Shown: positions 35,548 to 45,076, counted from the first letter of the stretch. The stretch is 64,000 nt of DNA from an uncultured Eggerthellaceae bacterium (GCA_947565915.1 CANOHY010000002.1:1-64000), one strand, 5' to 3'. Notes: generated from the sequence alone by a model not told the origin. Made by a program: numbers and translations.

Positions 35548-36187
35548 CGAGCGCGCCTTTGACGAGCATCCTTCGAGCGAGCACCTTTCGGGCGAAACCA
35601 TGCAAGCTCATCCAAAGGAGGATCTGCCGCGCAAGCTTGCGTTGCCGCTCGACCGCGAAGTGCTCGCAACCCTTCGTGCGGGTGACATGTGCCTTCTGAG
35701 CGGGGAGCTCTTCACTCTGCGCGATGCTGGGCACGTTCGTTTGCTCGAAGAGGTTGCCGCGTGTGCAGAAGCGGGTGATCGAGGGGTCGATCTGCCCTAT
35801 GGCCTTTCCGGCCAAACCATCTTCTATGCTGGCCCCACGCCCGAGCGAACCGGTGCGCAGCGCCCATTCGGCGCCATTGGGCCCACTACCGCTTCGCGCA
35901 TGGATTTCGCGGCATCTGAGCTCTACGACATGGGCATAGTGGCCACTATCGGCAAGGGCGCGCGTTCGGCCGGGGTGCACGATGCGTGCGTGCGCAACGG
36001 TGCCGTTTACCTCGTTGCAATTGGCGGTGCAGCTGCTTATCTGGCAAAGTGCGTCATCTCTTCGGAGGTGATGGCGTATGATGATCTTGGTACGGAAGCG
36101 CTCAGGCGCGTCCATGTGGTCGATCTTCCCGTTTTCGTGGGAATCGACGTTCTGGGAAACGATGTCTACAGCCAAGCGCTGAGCTGA
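35537..36187 (+). CDS. Class I fumarate hydratase, beta subunit
   Basis: Partner of the alpha subunit, with the swivelling beta domain. The 216-residue product contains LSGQTIFYAGP, GPTTASRMD, GKGARS and the IGGAAAYLAKCV loop. About 35 extra hydrophilic residues precede the usual N-terminus. It starts inside the alpha gene (11-base overlap), consistent with balanced production of the two subunits. Confidence 0.9.
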   Translation: MSYDERAFDEHPSSEHLSGETMQAHPKEDLPRKLALPLDREVLATLRAGDMCLLSGELFTLRDAGHVRLLEEVAACAEAGDRGVDLPYGLSGQTIFYAGPTPERTGAQRPFGAIGPTTASRMDFAASELYDMGIVATIGKGARSAGVHDACVRNGAVYLVAIGGAAAYLAKCVISSEVMAYDDLGTEALRRVHVVDLPVFVGIDVLGNDVYSQALS

Positions 36188-36208
36188 GGGCTGGCTGCGA
36201 GGGATGCC

Positions 36209-36940
36209 ATGGCAACAAGCGAGGGCTCTCGGGCTTCCGAGGGCATGCTGATAACGTTCGAAGGCGGCGATGGAGCGGGCAAGTCGACCCATCTGTACCT
36301 CGTGGGCGAAGCGCTGCGCGACCATGGCTACGACATCGAGTGCCTGCGGGACCCCGGTGGCACCATCATAGGCGAGCAGTTGCGCAAGACGGTGCTCGAC
36401 CCGGGCAACTACCTGATGAGCGAAACCTGCGAGCTTCTGGTGTACGAGGCTGCGCGAGCGCAGTTGGTGTTTCAGGTGATCAAGCCTGCACTGGCGCGCG
36501 GGGCCATCGTGCTCTGCGATCGCTTCATCGATTCCACGATTGCCTATCAGGCGTTCGGTCGAGGGCTCGACATAGCCTATATCGAGCGCACGAACGACTT
36601 TGCCTGCCAAGGCATCGTTCCCAATCGCACGATTCTCATGCTGACGGGCGGCGATGCCGGAGTAGGGCTCGACCGCGCTACGAAGGACAAGCATGCAGAC
36701 CGTCTGGAGATGGCTGGCAACGACTTCCACGAGCGCGTGAACGCGGGGTACTTGAAGCTTGCGCAGTCCGACCCAGCGCGCATCCGCGTGGTGGTTTCAA
36801 ATGAATCGAAGGCAGCGACGGCCCGCAAGGTGTTCGATGAGCTAAGCGACTTGTTCCCGTGGATGGCCGACCGTTCATGCTGCACGGACCAATACGTGCG
36901 CGAGCTCGTGCAGCGCAGGGAATCGCGAGGGCGCGGCTGA
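36209..36940 (+). CDS. tmk: Thymidylate kinase
   Basis: Phosphorylates dTMP to dTDP. The 243-residue product has P-loop GGDGAGKS (19-26), the DPGGT motif in place of EPGGT, the DRFIDSTIAYQ loop, and a lid region. About 25 extra residues at the C-terminus go beyond the usual length. The ATG at 36209 follows GAGGGATGCC. holB follows after two bases, as in many bacteria. Confidence 0.94.
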   Translation: MATSEGSRASEGMLITFEGGDGAGKSTHLYLVGEALRDHGYDIECLRDPGGTIIGEQLRKTVLDPGNYLMSETCELLVYEAARAQLVFQVIKPALARGAIVLCDRFIDSTIAYQAFGRGLDIAYIERTNDFACQGIVPNRTILMLTGGDAGVGLDRATKDKHADRLEMAGNDFHERVNAGYLKLAQSDPARIRVVVSNESKAATARKVFDELSDLFPWMADRSCCTDQYVRELVQRRESRGRG

Positions 36941-36942
36941 TC

Positions 36943-38073
36943 GTGGCGGATGTGTTCGAAAGAATATATGGACAGCCCCATGTTCGCGAGTTCCTCCGAG
37001 CCAGCACGTCGGGCAGGCGCACTACCCATGCTTATCTCTTCACGGGACCTGCGGGGTCGAACAAGACGCAGGCAGCCTTCGCCCTCGCTGCGGCGCTGAT
37101 TTGTCCGGAAGACGGTTGCGGCTCTTGTGCTGATTGCACCCGCATCATGGACCGCAAGCACCCTGACGTGCGCTTCTACCAACCCGAGGGAGCCAATAGC
37201 TACCTTGTGGAGCAAATGCGCGAGATAGTGACGGAAACCGAGCTTGCGCCCATCCAGGCAAGTCGCAAGATATTCATCCTCGATCGCATCGAGCTGATGG
37301 GCCCTTCGGCAGCCAACGCCTTCTTGAAGACGCTCGAAGAGCCACCTGCAGACGTAACGTTCATATTGCTCGGGCGCACGCGCGAGAGCGTGCTTTCCAC
37401 CATAGTGTCGCGTTGCATCGTGGTGCCGTTCAGGCACATCCCGGCAACGGAAGCTGCGGCCATCATATCTCAGAACACAGGAGCCTCGCCCGAATTGGCT
37501 AAGATTGCCATCGAGGCAAGCACCGGATCCATTGCGAATGCCATGGCATTCTTGCAATCGAACGAGCATTTGGCCTTTCGCCAAGAAGTGCTCAGTGCGT
37601 TGCTGAGCCTTGAGAAGAGCGACCTATGGGATGTGATAGGCCAAGCGCGCAAGCTCACGTTGGCAGCGAAGGCGCCACTAGACAAGATGCGCGCCCTTCG
37701 CGAAGCCGAGCGCGCCAAGAACGAGGACTTGCTGAGCAAAACCACGCTCAAGCAGTTGGAGAAGCGCGACGAGCGCGAGCTGAAGGCAGGAAGCCTTCGA
37801 GCCTTCGGACGCATGCTGGCCATCACGGCCTCGTTCTTGCGAGATGTTCTTGCCGTGTGCGCTGGCACGCCTGAGCTCGTCATAAATTATGATGTTGCCG
37901 ATGGAATTCGCGAAGTTGCCGAGCGCGTGAGCGAGGCGCAGGTCATCCAGGCGCTTTCCGCTGTGGAGGATTGCCGTGACGCCCTTGCCCGCAACGTTTC
38001 CCCGGAAACGTGCGTCGATGCGCTCTTGTTGCAGATAGGAGAGGCTCTGTATGGTTCGCATAGCCCCTGTTAG
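36943..38073 (+). CDS. holB: DNA polymerase III delta-prime subunit
   Basis: Clamp-loader subunit. The 376-residue product starts at GTG 36943. It has a P-loop-like GPAGSNKT (35-42), a four-Cys zinc module (C54, C59, C62, C65), and the sensor motif LKTLEEPPADVTFIL. The C-terminal third is a helical collar domain. It is adjacent to tmk and overlaps the PSP1 gene by 23 bases, the common tmk-holB-psp1 order. Confidence 0.92.
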   Translation: MADVFERIYGQPHVREFLRASTSGRRTTHAYLFTGPAGSNKTQAAFALAAALICPEDGCGSCADCTRIMDRKHPDVRFYQPEGANSYLVEQMREIVTETELAPIQASRKIFILDRIELMGPSAANAFLKTLEEPPADVTFILLGRTRESVLSTIVSRCIVVPFRHIPATEAAAIISQNTGASPELAKIAIEASTGSIANAMAFLQSNEHLAFRQEVLSALLSLEKSDLWDVIGQARKLTLAAKAPLDKMRALREAERAKNEDLLSKTTLKQLEKRDERELKAGSLRAFGRMLAITASFLRDVLAVCAGTPELVINYDVADGIREVAERVSEAQVIQALSAVEDCRDALARNVSPETCVDALLLQIGEALYGSHSPC

Positions 38074-39517
38074 ATTGTCGTTCAATCCCAAGACGCTCTG
38101 GTTCGATGCGGGCGACTTGGCCATATCGGAAGGTCAACCGGTGGTGGTGAGCACTGCCCGCGGCAACGAGTTCGGGCACTTGGCCGAGCGCATCTTCGAT
38201 ATGGACTACGAGGACACGAAGAAGCTGAAGACGCCGCTCAAGCCGGTGCTGCGCATCGCTACGGAGGCCGATATCCAGCGCGACCAGGAAGTCGTGGAGC
38301 TTGCCCGCGCAGCGCTGCCCGTGTTCAAGCGCTTGGCTGGTGAGGTTCTGCCCGACATGAACCCCGTCACGGTGGAGTATCTGTTCGATAGCGACAAGGC
38401 CATCTTCTACTTCGATGCCGAAGACCGCGTCGATTTCCGCGAGTTGGTGAAGAAGCTCTCGGCTGAGCTCAAGGTGCGCGTGGACATGAAGCAGATCGGC
38501 GTGCGCGATGGTGCGCGGCTGGTGGGAGGCCTCGGCCATTGTGGCCAGGAGATATGCTGCACGCGGCTTGGTGGCCAGTTCAATCCTGTGTCGATTCGCA
38601 TGGCCAAGGAGCAAGATCTCTCGCTGAACCCCCAGAAGATCTCGGGCCTGTGTGGGCGGCTGCTGTGCTGCCTGCGCTACGAATACGATGCCTACAAGGA
38701 TTTTCACGCACGCGCTCCCAAGAAGAATGCGCGCATCGAAACGCCTGACGGAGAAGGCAAGGTGGTGGACCTCGACGTGCCGCGGGAAGTCGTTTCCATA
38801 AAGGTGGGCGACGAGAAGCCGGTGAAAGTTCCGCTGGCCGACATGACGGCACCCGAAGAGGGCGTTCGTCCCAATGCCGTGGACGAGGAAGCATGGGACA
38901 AGGCCAACCAGCCTGAGTCTCCGGTTCTGGATGGCATCGTGCACCTATTCGGCACCTCGCAGCTCAAGGGCACCGATAAGCTGGCAGAGCCGGGCAAGGT
39001 AACGCATCTGCCTAAGTCGTCACGCAAGGATGGCGAGGGCGCAGGCGAGCAGAAGCCTTCGCGCAGGCGCAGAAGCCGCAAGTCGGCAGGCGGTGAGGGT
39101 GCAAAGGGCAACGCGGGCGCCAAGAAGCCCAGTGGGCAGGCGTCTGGCTCGCAGACGGCGCAGCGCAAGCAGCGTCGTCGCTCTACGACGGTTAGCTCGG
39201 ATGGCACTACTACCGTGCAAGGCAAGCCTGCTGCCAAGCAAGGCAAGAAGGGCTCGCAAGGTGGCTCGAAGCAAGCTGCTCAACCCGGACAGGGCGAACG
39301 TGCGCAAGCAAGCAAGGTGGGCAGGAACTCCTCGGGTTTGCGCGCGGCCAAGGCCAACGGCAGCGCGAAGGTGCAAGGAGCCCCTGAAGGGGAGGGAGCA
39401 GCGCCGCAAAAGCAAGGTCAGCAGCACCGTCGCAGGCGTCGTCGCTCACCAAAGACTGCAGGCGAGGCGCAGTCGGGCAATACTGGAAACGGCACCAGCA
39501 CCGAGGCGAAGGAGTAA
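38051..39517 (+). CDS. PSP1 domain protein (RicT/YaaT-like) with long basic tail
   Basis: The first 270 residues hold the PSP1 domain with Cys clusters HCGQEICCTRLGG and GLCGRLLCCLRYEYD, likely Fe-S or zinc ligands. In B. subtilis the homologue RicT works with RicA/RicF in RNA maturation and sporulation. Here residues 310-488 are a low-complexity tail of Lys, Arg, Gly, Ser, Gln and Ala, predicted to be disordered and to bind nucleic acid. The ATG follows GGAGAGG and lies inside holB. The role in this organism is unknown. Confidence 0.85.
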   Translation: MVRIAPVRLSFNPKTLWFDAGDLAISEGQPVVVSTARGNEFGHLAERIFDMDYEDTKKLKTPLKPVLRIATEADIQRDQEVVELARAALPVFKRLAGEVLPDMNPVTVEYLFDSDKAIFYFDAEDRVDFRELVKKLSAELKVRVDMKQIGVRDGARLVGGLGHCGQEICCTRLGGQFNPVSIRMAKEQDLSLNPQKISGLCGRLLCCLRYEYDAYKDFHARAPKKNARIETPDGEGKVVDLDVPREVVSIKVGDEKPVKVPLADMTAPEEGVRPNAVDEEAWDKANQPESPVLDGIVHLFGTSQLKGTDKLAEPGKVTHLPKSSRKDGEGAGEQKPSRRRRSRKSAGGEGAKGNAGAKKPSGQASGSQTAQRKQRRRSTTVSSDGTTTVQGKPAAKQGKKGSQGGSKQAAQPGQGERAQASKVGRNSSGLRAAKANGSAKVQGAPEGEGAAPQKQGQQHRRRRRRSPKTAGEAQSGNTGNGTSTEAKE

Positions 39518-39526
39518 GCGGGTTCC

Positions 39527-40993
39527 ATGATCGTCGATTACGCTGCGCTCACTGATCTGTACCAGATCACGATGGCGCAAGGATACTACCAGCATGGCAA
39601 GCGCGATACCCAAGCTTGCTTCCACATGTACTTTCGGAACTATCCGTTCAATGGCGGCTATGCCATAGCTTGCGGCATGGATCAGTTGGCGCAGCTGGTG
39701 GAAAGCTATCGCTTCACCAGCGAGGATATCGGCTACCTTGCAGGTTTGAAGAACCCCACGGGCACCCCGCTGTTCGATGGTGACTTCCTTGACTACCTGG
39801 GCAACCTGAAATTGAGCGTTGACATCGATGCGGCGCGCGAGGGCACGGTGGTGTTTCCCAACGAGCCCATCGTGCGCGTGATGGGGCCCATCCTGGAATG
39901 CCAGCTCATCGAGACGCCTCTTCTGAACTGCGTGAACTTCGAGACGCTGATCGCTACCAAGGCCGCACGCATCTGCTCGGTGGCCAATGCTCCGGTTTCG
40001 GAATTCGGGCTGCGCCGCGCGCAAGGGGCGGCAGGGGGTCTTTGGGCATCTCGTGCCGCGATGGTGGGCGGCTGCTCGTCCACGTCCAACGTGCTGGCGG
40101 GTCGCATGTTCGACTTGCCCGTGTCGGGTACTCATGGGCACTCGTGGGTGATGGCCTTTCCTGACGAGCTTTCGGCTTTCCGGGCGTATGCCGAGTCGTT
40201 TCCCGACAATTGCACGCTTCTGGTGGATACCTACGATGTGCAGCAAGGCGTGCGCAACGCCATAACAGTGGGCCTGGAGATGCGCCAGCGCGGAGAGCGA
40301 CTGCGCGCCGTGCGCATCGATTCGGGCGACCTTACCTGGCTGTTCAAGATGACACGGCGCATGCTGGACGAGGCGGGCTTGACCGATTGCGGCATCGTGC
40401 TGACCAACGACCTAGACGAGTACACCATAAAATCCATTCGTGACGAGGGCGTGGAGGTGGCCGGTTGGGGCGTGGGCACCAAGCTTGCGTGCGCCTACGA
40501 CCAGCCGACGCTCGGAGGCGTGTACAAGCTATCGAGCACGCGCGAGGGCGAGGATGGAGCCTGGTGCGACCATCTGAAGATCAGCGAGTCGGTGCAAAAG
40601 CTCACTACTCCAGGCGTATTGGATGTGCGCCGTTACTATAGCGAAGACGGACGTCTTGCTGGTGACATGGTGTTCGACACCATTTCAGGTGTAGGCGAAG
40701 ATGAAGTGATCGTGGATCCCTACGACAGCTTGCGCAGGAAGAAGCTTGCGGGGAGGAGCTTCACCACGCTGCTTCAACCCTTGGCGCGCGGAGGCGAATG
40801 CGTGCTGAGCGAAAACGACCGCAATGTCATGGCGGCCCGAGAGCGCACCGCCGAGGGACTCGCGCAGCTCGATGAGACGCAGAAGCGCTTGCTGAATCCC
40901 CACACCTATCCGGTTGGGCTCGAGAAGAGCCTGTTCGATCGCAGGAGCGCTTTGGTTGCGCAAATGCGAGGGTTCGACACGGTGGCGATATGA
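39527..40993 (+). CDS. pncB: Nicotinate phosphoribosyltransferase
   Basis: Makes nicotinate mononucleotide from nicotinate and PRPP for NAD salvage. The 488-residue product contains the N-terminal LTDLYQITMAQGYY, the SGTHGHSW loop with the phosphorylated His, VRIDSGDL, and GVGTKL. The length and motifs fit the bacterial NAPRTase group. The TGA stop overlaps the ATG of the following degV gene. Confidence 0.95.
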   Translation: MIVDYAALTDLYQITMAQGYYQHGKRDTQACFHMYFRNYPFNGGYAIACGMDQLAQLVESYRFTSEDIGYLAGLKNPTGTPLFDGDFLDYLGNLKLSVDIDAAREGTVVFPNEPIVRVMGPILECQLIETPLLNCVNFETLIATKAARICSVANAPVSEFGLRRAQGAAGGLWASRAAMVGGCSSTSNVLAGRMFDLPVSGTHGHSWVMAFPDELSAFRAYAESFPDNCTLLVDTYDVQQGVRNAITVGLEMRQRGERLRAVRIDSGDLTWLFKMTRRMLDEAGLTDCGIVLTNDLDEYTIKSIRDEGVEVAGWGVGTKLACAYDQPTLGGVYKLSSTREGEDGAWCDHLKISESVQKLTTPGVLDVRRYYSEDGRLAGDMVFDTISGVGEDEVIVDPYDSLRRKKLAGRSFTTLLQPLARGGECVLSENDRNVMAARERTAEGLAQLDETQKRLLNPHTYPVGLEKSLFDRRSALVAQMRGFDTVAI

Positions 40994-41892
40994 TACGGGT
41001 GATCACGGATTCGGTAGCGGGAATCCCCGCTTCTGTTTGCGAAGAGTATGGCATCGAGGTGGTTTCGCTCTTCGTGAACAGCAAGGATGAGGAGTTCATC
41101 GATGCTGAGATGGATGTTGAGGAGTTCTACCGCAACATCTACGACATGATCGACGACATCCCGAAATCGAGCCAGCCATCGCAAAGCACGTTCATAGAGC
41201 TCTTCACCGATGCCGCTGAAGCGGGCGATGAGGTTATCGGCATATTCATCAGCTCGAAGCTCTCCGGAACGATAAACGGGGCCCTGCAGGCTGCTCGAAG
41301 CGTGGTGGCGAATCATGCGAGCTTCCGGTTCTGCCTGATCGACTCGTGCAGCTGCGGCTTCGACGAGGCCTATGGTGTGTTTGCAGCGGTAGCTGCACGC
41401 GATGCGGGATGCACCTTGAAGGAATGCGAGCAGCAAGTGCTCGAATCGATCAGCTCCTCGCATATCGTGTTCGTGCCCGAATCCTTGCGGTTCTTGAAGG
41501 CGGGAGGGCGCATAGGCAAGGCATCGGCGCTTTTGGGCTCGGCGCTCAAGCTGTTGCCGATCATCTTGGTAACCGACGGCGAAGTGAATGTGATCGCCAA
41601 GGTGCGCACGTTCAAGAAGGCGCTCGTCGCTCTATTCGAGAGGTTCTCTCGAGACGTCGAAGAGCATGGCTTGCGCAATGTGGTGGTGCAGTTCATCGGC
41701 GATTCTGCACCTGCTCGCGCTTGGGCCAAGGAGGTAATCGAGCCCTTCTGCGGACACCCGGTGCCCGTTATGCCGGTGAGCCCTGTTATCGGCCTGCACG
41801 TGGGGCCGGCAGTGGGAATATCCTATGAGTGCAAGGAACCGTTTTCGGATAAGATAACACCCGGTTTCGACATCCCGGTGTTCTGCGCTTAG
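40990..41892 (+). CDS. DegV family fatty-acid-binding protein (1)
   Basis: DegV proteins bind a fatty acid; in Gram-positive bacteria the FakB members present it to FakA kinase. This 300-residue protein has the N-terminal ITDSVAGI motif, SQPSQSTF, the S-x-x-SGT loop (SSKLSGT), and a lysine/arginine-rich KAGGRIGKA region, all typical. No FakA (DAK1-like) gene is nearby. It overlaps pncB by four bases (ATGA). Confidence 0.9.
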   Translation: MIRVITDSVAGIPASVCEEYGIEVVSLFVNSKDEEFIDAEMDVEEFYRNIYDMIDDIPKSSQPSQSTFIELFTDAAEAGDEVIGIFISSKLSGTINGALQAARSVVANHASFRFCLIDSCSCGFDEAYGVFAAVAARDAGCTLKECEQQVLESISSSHIVFVPESLRFLKAGGRIGKASALLGSALKLLPIILVTDGEVNVIAKVRTFKKALVALFERFSRDVEEHGLRNVVVQFIGDSAPARAWAKEVIEPFCGHPVPVMPVSPVIGLHVGPAVGISYECKEPFSDKITPGFDIPVFCA

Positions 41893-41926
41893 GGGCGCAG
41901 GAAGGGAGTGGGGGAAAGGACATGCC

Positions 41927-42862
41927 ATGGCATCCATCCGTTGCAATCTGATCATAGATTCATGCTGCGACCTACCTCGTGATGTGATCGAGCAGGAGGG
42001 CGTCGAGCTTTTGGAGTTCCCCTATTTCATGGATGGTGAAGAGTATCTCGACGACATGTTCGAATCCGTCAAGCCGCGCGAGTTCTACGGGAAGATGCGC
42101 AAGGGTGCGGAGTGCTCCACGGCGCAAATCCAATACCTCACCATCGAGCGTGCGCTCAAGAACGCCATCGAGAGCGGAGTGCCCACGGTTTACCTGGCCT
42201 TTTCCAGTGGGCTGTCGGGTACGTGCGAGACGGCGCAGACCATATTGGAGCAGTTGAAAATCGTGCATCCGAACGCGGAAGTGTATGTGGTGGACACGAA
42301 ACTGGCCTCCATTGCCGAGGGCGTGCTGGTGTACGAAGCCATGAATCAGCGCTCGCGCGGCTTGACGGCCGAGGAATTAGTGGAATGGGCGAACGAGGCG
42401 CGCTTCTTCGTGAATGAGATATTCACGGTGGACAAGCTGGAATGGCTGAAGAAGGGTGGTCGCATCCCGGCTTCGGTGGCCTTCGCTGGCTCTAAGCTCG
42501 ACATCAAGCCAGTGCTCGATATCACGCTGGATGGCACGTTGTCGCTTGCGGGCGTGGCGCGTGGCCGCAAGAAGGGCTTGCGACAGCTCGTGGATTTCTA
42601 TGATAGCCACGCAACTGCCATCGGTACGGGAACCTACATGGTGGTGGGCAACGCCGATTGTCCCAAGGACGCCGAGAAGGTCAAGGAGATGCTTCTGAAG
42701 GTGGACCCGACGCTGCTGTTTCTCGATACCTCGATCGGTCCTGTGATCGGCAGCCATGTGGGGCCAGGAATGGTTGCCATCTCCTTCTTTGGTCGCGACG
42801 AGCGCGAGCAACTCTCCGTTTCCGACCGCATTGCCAAGAAGATCCGCCGAAACGACGACTAA
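41927..42862 (+). CDS. DegV family fatty-acid-binding protein (2)
   Basis: A second DegV paralogue of 311 residues with IDSCCDLP, ECSTAQIQ, the FSSGLSGTCETA loop and KKGGRIPAS. It differs much from its neighbour, so this is an old duplication. Two FakB-type proteins usually differ in preference for saturated or unsaturated acids. GGGGAAAGGACATGCC precedes the ATG. Confidence 0.9.
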   Translation: MASIRCNLIIDSCCDLPRDVIEQEGVELLEFPYFMDGEEYLDDMFESVKPREFYGKMRKGAECSTAQIQYLTIERALKNAIESGVPTVYLAFSSGLSGTCETAQTILEQLKIVHPNAEVYVVDTKLASIAEGVLVYEAMNQRSRGLTAEELVEWANEARFFVNEIFTVDKLEWLKKGGRIPASVAFAGSKLDIKPVLDITLDGTLSLAGVARGRKKGLRQLVDFYDSHATAIGTGTYMVVGNADCPKDAEKVKEMLLKVDPTLLFLDTSIGPVIGSHVGPGMVAISFFGRDEREQLSVSDRIAKKIRRNDD

Positions 42863-42886
42863 GCCTAAGGGCATGGGGAGGCTGCA

Positions 42887-43840
42887 ATGACGAAGCGATA
42901 CGCGTATCTAGGCGATGAGGCCATCGGCAGCTACGTCCATGAACAGCTGGGCCAATGCGGATACAGCCAGGTTGCAGCACCGGCGGAAGCCGACGTGGTA
43001 TTCGTGTATTGCTTCCATTCAGGCGCTATAGAAGATTACTACTTCGACGACGAGGGTTTGATCAAGGTAGCCACGCCCCAAACGCTGCTCGTGGACCTTT
43101 CGCCCTCAACGGTGGCGCTCGCTCGCGAGCTTTCGGCCATTGCCATGGTGAACGACATCCGCAGCGTGGAGGCGCCGTTGTGCTTATCGGACCCGCTTGC
43201 CGATGAAGTGCTGAGCAAAGAGAACCTCTTCTGCTACTTGGGCGGTGACGCAACGGAGTGCGATGAGGCGCGCGAGCATATGGGCGCTCTTTGCTCAAAT
43301 GTGGTGATTACGGGCGATTGCGCGTCTGCTCAGCTGGCGAAGGCCATGCATACCAACCGTCAGGTGTCGCGCATCATAGCTTCCATCGAGGAATTGGCAC
43401 TCTACTCCGCTTGCAAAGAGGCTCGCTTTGCCGATCTTGCAGGGCAGCTGCCAGCCTTCTTGCATGACGACATCTTGGAGCAGGTCGAGCGAAGCCGTGC
43501 TGCGAAGCGCTATGGGGATGGCGCTCCGTGCGCGTTTCTCATGGCGGATGTGCTCGCTGCTATGGCCACCTCCGATGACGCGGGCATCATACTGCCCCAA
43601 TTGGAGGCTTCGCAGCACATCTTGGAGCTTTTCGGCTTGATTGGTGGAGCCGACTTGGGCGTTGCTGCGCTCGTGCTTCTGTATGGTGACGAGGAAGCTG
43701 GAGCCGATGCTGGCTTGGATTGGGCGCGCGCAGCCGAGATCTATGCGCAATACGAGCAAGGCGCCTTCGAAGGCAGCGATGAGGACGAGGGCTACGACGA
43801 TTTCGACCTTGGCGATGGAATCGATTACCACTCCAATTGA
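42887..43840 (+). CDS. Beta-hydroxyacid dehydrogenase-like protein, unusual
   Basis: 317 residues. The layout resembles 6-phosphogluconate/3-hydroxyisobutyrate dehydrogenase-like proteins: an N-terminal Rossmann-like half, a central segment SAQLAKAMHTN where these enzymes have the catalytic Lys and Asn, and a helical C-terminal half. The dinucleotide loop is weak (YLGDEAIGSYV rather than GxGxMG), and the middle motif has His in place of the first Asn. The C-terminus is a 25-residue acidic tail. It may be a divergent or inactive member; substrate unknown. Confidence 0.6.
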   Translation: MTKRYAYLGDEAIGSYVHEQLGQCGYSQVAAPAEADVVFVYCFHSGAIEDYYFDDEGLIKVATPQTLLVDLSPSTVALARELSAIAMVNDIRSVEAPLCLSDPLADEVLSKENLFCYLGGDATECDEAREHMGALCSNVVITGDCASAQLAKAMHTNRQVSRIIASIEELALYSACKEARFADLAGQLPAFLHDDILEQVERSRAAKRYGDGAPCAFLMADVLAAMATSDDAGIILPQLEASQHILELFGLIGGADLGVAALVLLYGDEEAGADAGLDWARAAEIYAQYEQGAFEGSDEDEGYDDFDLGDGIDYHSN

Positions 43841-44735
43841 TGCATGCTGCCTGTGCCCGCGCGCGTGCGGCGTGAATCGGGCTGCAGGTGAGCGCGGCTA
43901 TTGCGGTGCGGGAGCCGTGCCCGTGGTGGCGCGGGCTGCGCTGCATTTCTGGGAAGAGCCACCTATCTCGGGCGAATCGGGAAGCGGAACCATCTTCTTC
44001 TCGAATTGCTCCTTACGCTGCTGCTATTGTCAGAATGCCCAGTTGGCGCAAGGGTTGGCGGGGCGCGAAGTAGGCGTTGAAGAGCTGGCTGACCTCTGTC
44101 TCGACTTGCAGCGCCAAGGCGCGCTCAACGTGAATCTCGTCACGCCTACGCACTATTCGCCCTCGATTGCCCAGGCCGTTGGCTGCGCACGCGCCAAAGG
44201 TCTTCGCATTCCCGTGCTATGGAACACCTCAGGATACGAATTGCCCGAGGTTATCGAAGACCTCAGTGGCACTGTTGATGCGTATCTCACAGACTTCAAA
44301 TATGCCGATGCCCAATTGGCCAAGCGCTACTCCCATGCACCCGACTATCCACAAGTGGCACTTGCTGCCATTCGCAGAATGCGGGAATGCGCTGGTACGG
44401 TGCGCTATCGCACGATAGCAGGGCAGGAATGCTTGAGCGAGGGAGTGGTGGTACGCCATTTGCTATTGCCTGGCGCTTTAGAGCACTCCAAGCGTGCTAT
44501 AGACATGCTCTTCGCAGAATTCGGAAACGACGTGAGCTATTCCCTTATGAACCAATACACGCCCGTGCTGAGCGACGTAGCCGCACGCGAGTATCCAGAG
44601 CTGAGAGTAAAACCTTCGCTAGAAGAATACGAGCAGCTGCTCGACTATGCAGATTCGCTCGGGCTTGAAGATTACTTTTGGCAACAAGGCGACGCATGCC
44701 AAGAAAGCTTCATTCCCGAATGGGACTTCGAGTAA
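43815..44735 (+). CDS. Radical SAM protein, PflA/PflX-like
   Basis: 306 residues. An N-terminal four-Cys knot (DACCLCPRACG, then YCGAG) precedes the radical SAM motif CSLRCCYC (CxxxCxxC) in FFSNCSLRC. This is the layout of the PflX/YgeO-like group of uncharacterised activase-type proteins. The later NTSGYEL and DFKYAD motifs match that group. The chosen ATG at 43815 lies inside the previous gene (26-base overlap), and its ribosome site is weak. It might activate a glycyl-radical enzyme, but none other than NrdD is in the window. Confidence 0.8.
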   Translation: MESITTPIDACCLCPRACGVNRAAGERGYCGAGAVPVVARAALHFWEEPPISGESGSGTIFFSNCSLRCCYCQNAQLAQGLAGREVGVEELADLCLDLQRQGALNVNLVTPTHYSPSIAQAVGCARAKGLRIPVLWNTSGYELPEVIEDLSGTVDAYLTDFKYADAQLAKRYSHAPDYPQVALAAIRRMRECAGTVRYRTIAGQECLSEGVVVRHLLLPGALEHSKRAIDMLFAEFGNDVSYSLMNQYTPVLSDVAAREYPELRVKPSLEEYEQLLDYADSLGLEDYFWQQGDACQESFIPEWDFE

Positions 44736-44773
44736 AGGGCATCGTCGCGCATCCCTCCTCAACGCGTACGGCA

Positions 44774-44855
44774 GCCATCAAGAGGAGCCTTCGCTTTCAC
44801 TCCTCGGTCGCTTCGCTCCCTGCGGGGGTTGAAAGCTCCGGCTCCTCATTATGGC
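44774..44855. repeat. Palindromic intergenic element, family C copy 1
   Basis: Arms GCCATCAAGAGGAGCC (44774-44789) and GGCTCCTCATTATGGC (44840-44855) pair at 14 of 16 positions. Inside, GCTTTCA pairs with TGAAAGC around the conserved ACTCCTCGGTCGCT and GCGGGGGTT. It is followed 12 bases later by family A copy 4; together they fill the 341-base gap. Confidence 0.65.
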
Positions 44856-44867
44856 GATGCATGATTC

Positions 44868-44983
44868 GCGCTTGCCCTGCTTCGATGTGACATGGCTATT
44901 TCTGGAGCGCTAAAGCGCAGGCGCTTGCGCCGAGGCGCTTGGCGGCGAAGCTTTAGCCATGCGCATCAGGATAGGGCAAGCGC
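44868..44983. repeat. Palindromic intergenic element, family A copy 4
   Basis: Arms GCGCTTGCCCT (44868-44878) and AGGGCAAGCGC (44973-44983) are perfect, then a short mismatch, then GATG/CATC. The core carries TGACATGGCTATTTCTGG and GGCGGCGAAGCTTTAGCC as in copy 3, with an altered inner loop. No gene is seen in the gap. Confidence 0.7.
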
Positions 44984-45076
44984 GCTAACGCTTCCGGATG
45001 AAGCAACGTAAAGCGATGCTTGACAGCGAACGGATGTTTGCGTAATCTGTTCGAAACGAAACGAACAGGTGTTTGC

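Noticed and set aside
39020..39452. Separate small genes inside the PSP1 tail region
   Set aside because: The alternative frames reflect the repetitive Lys/Gly/Gln codons of the tail and have no start signals or family likeness.
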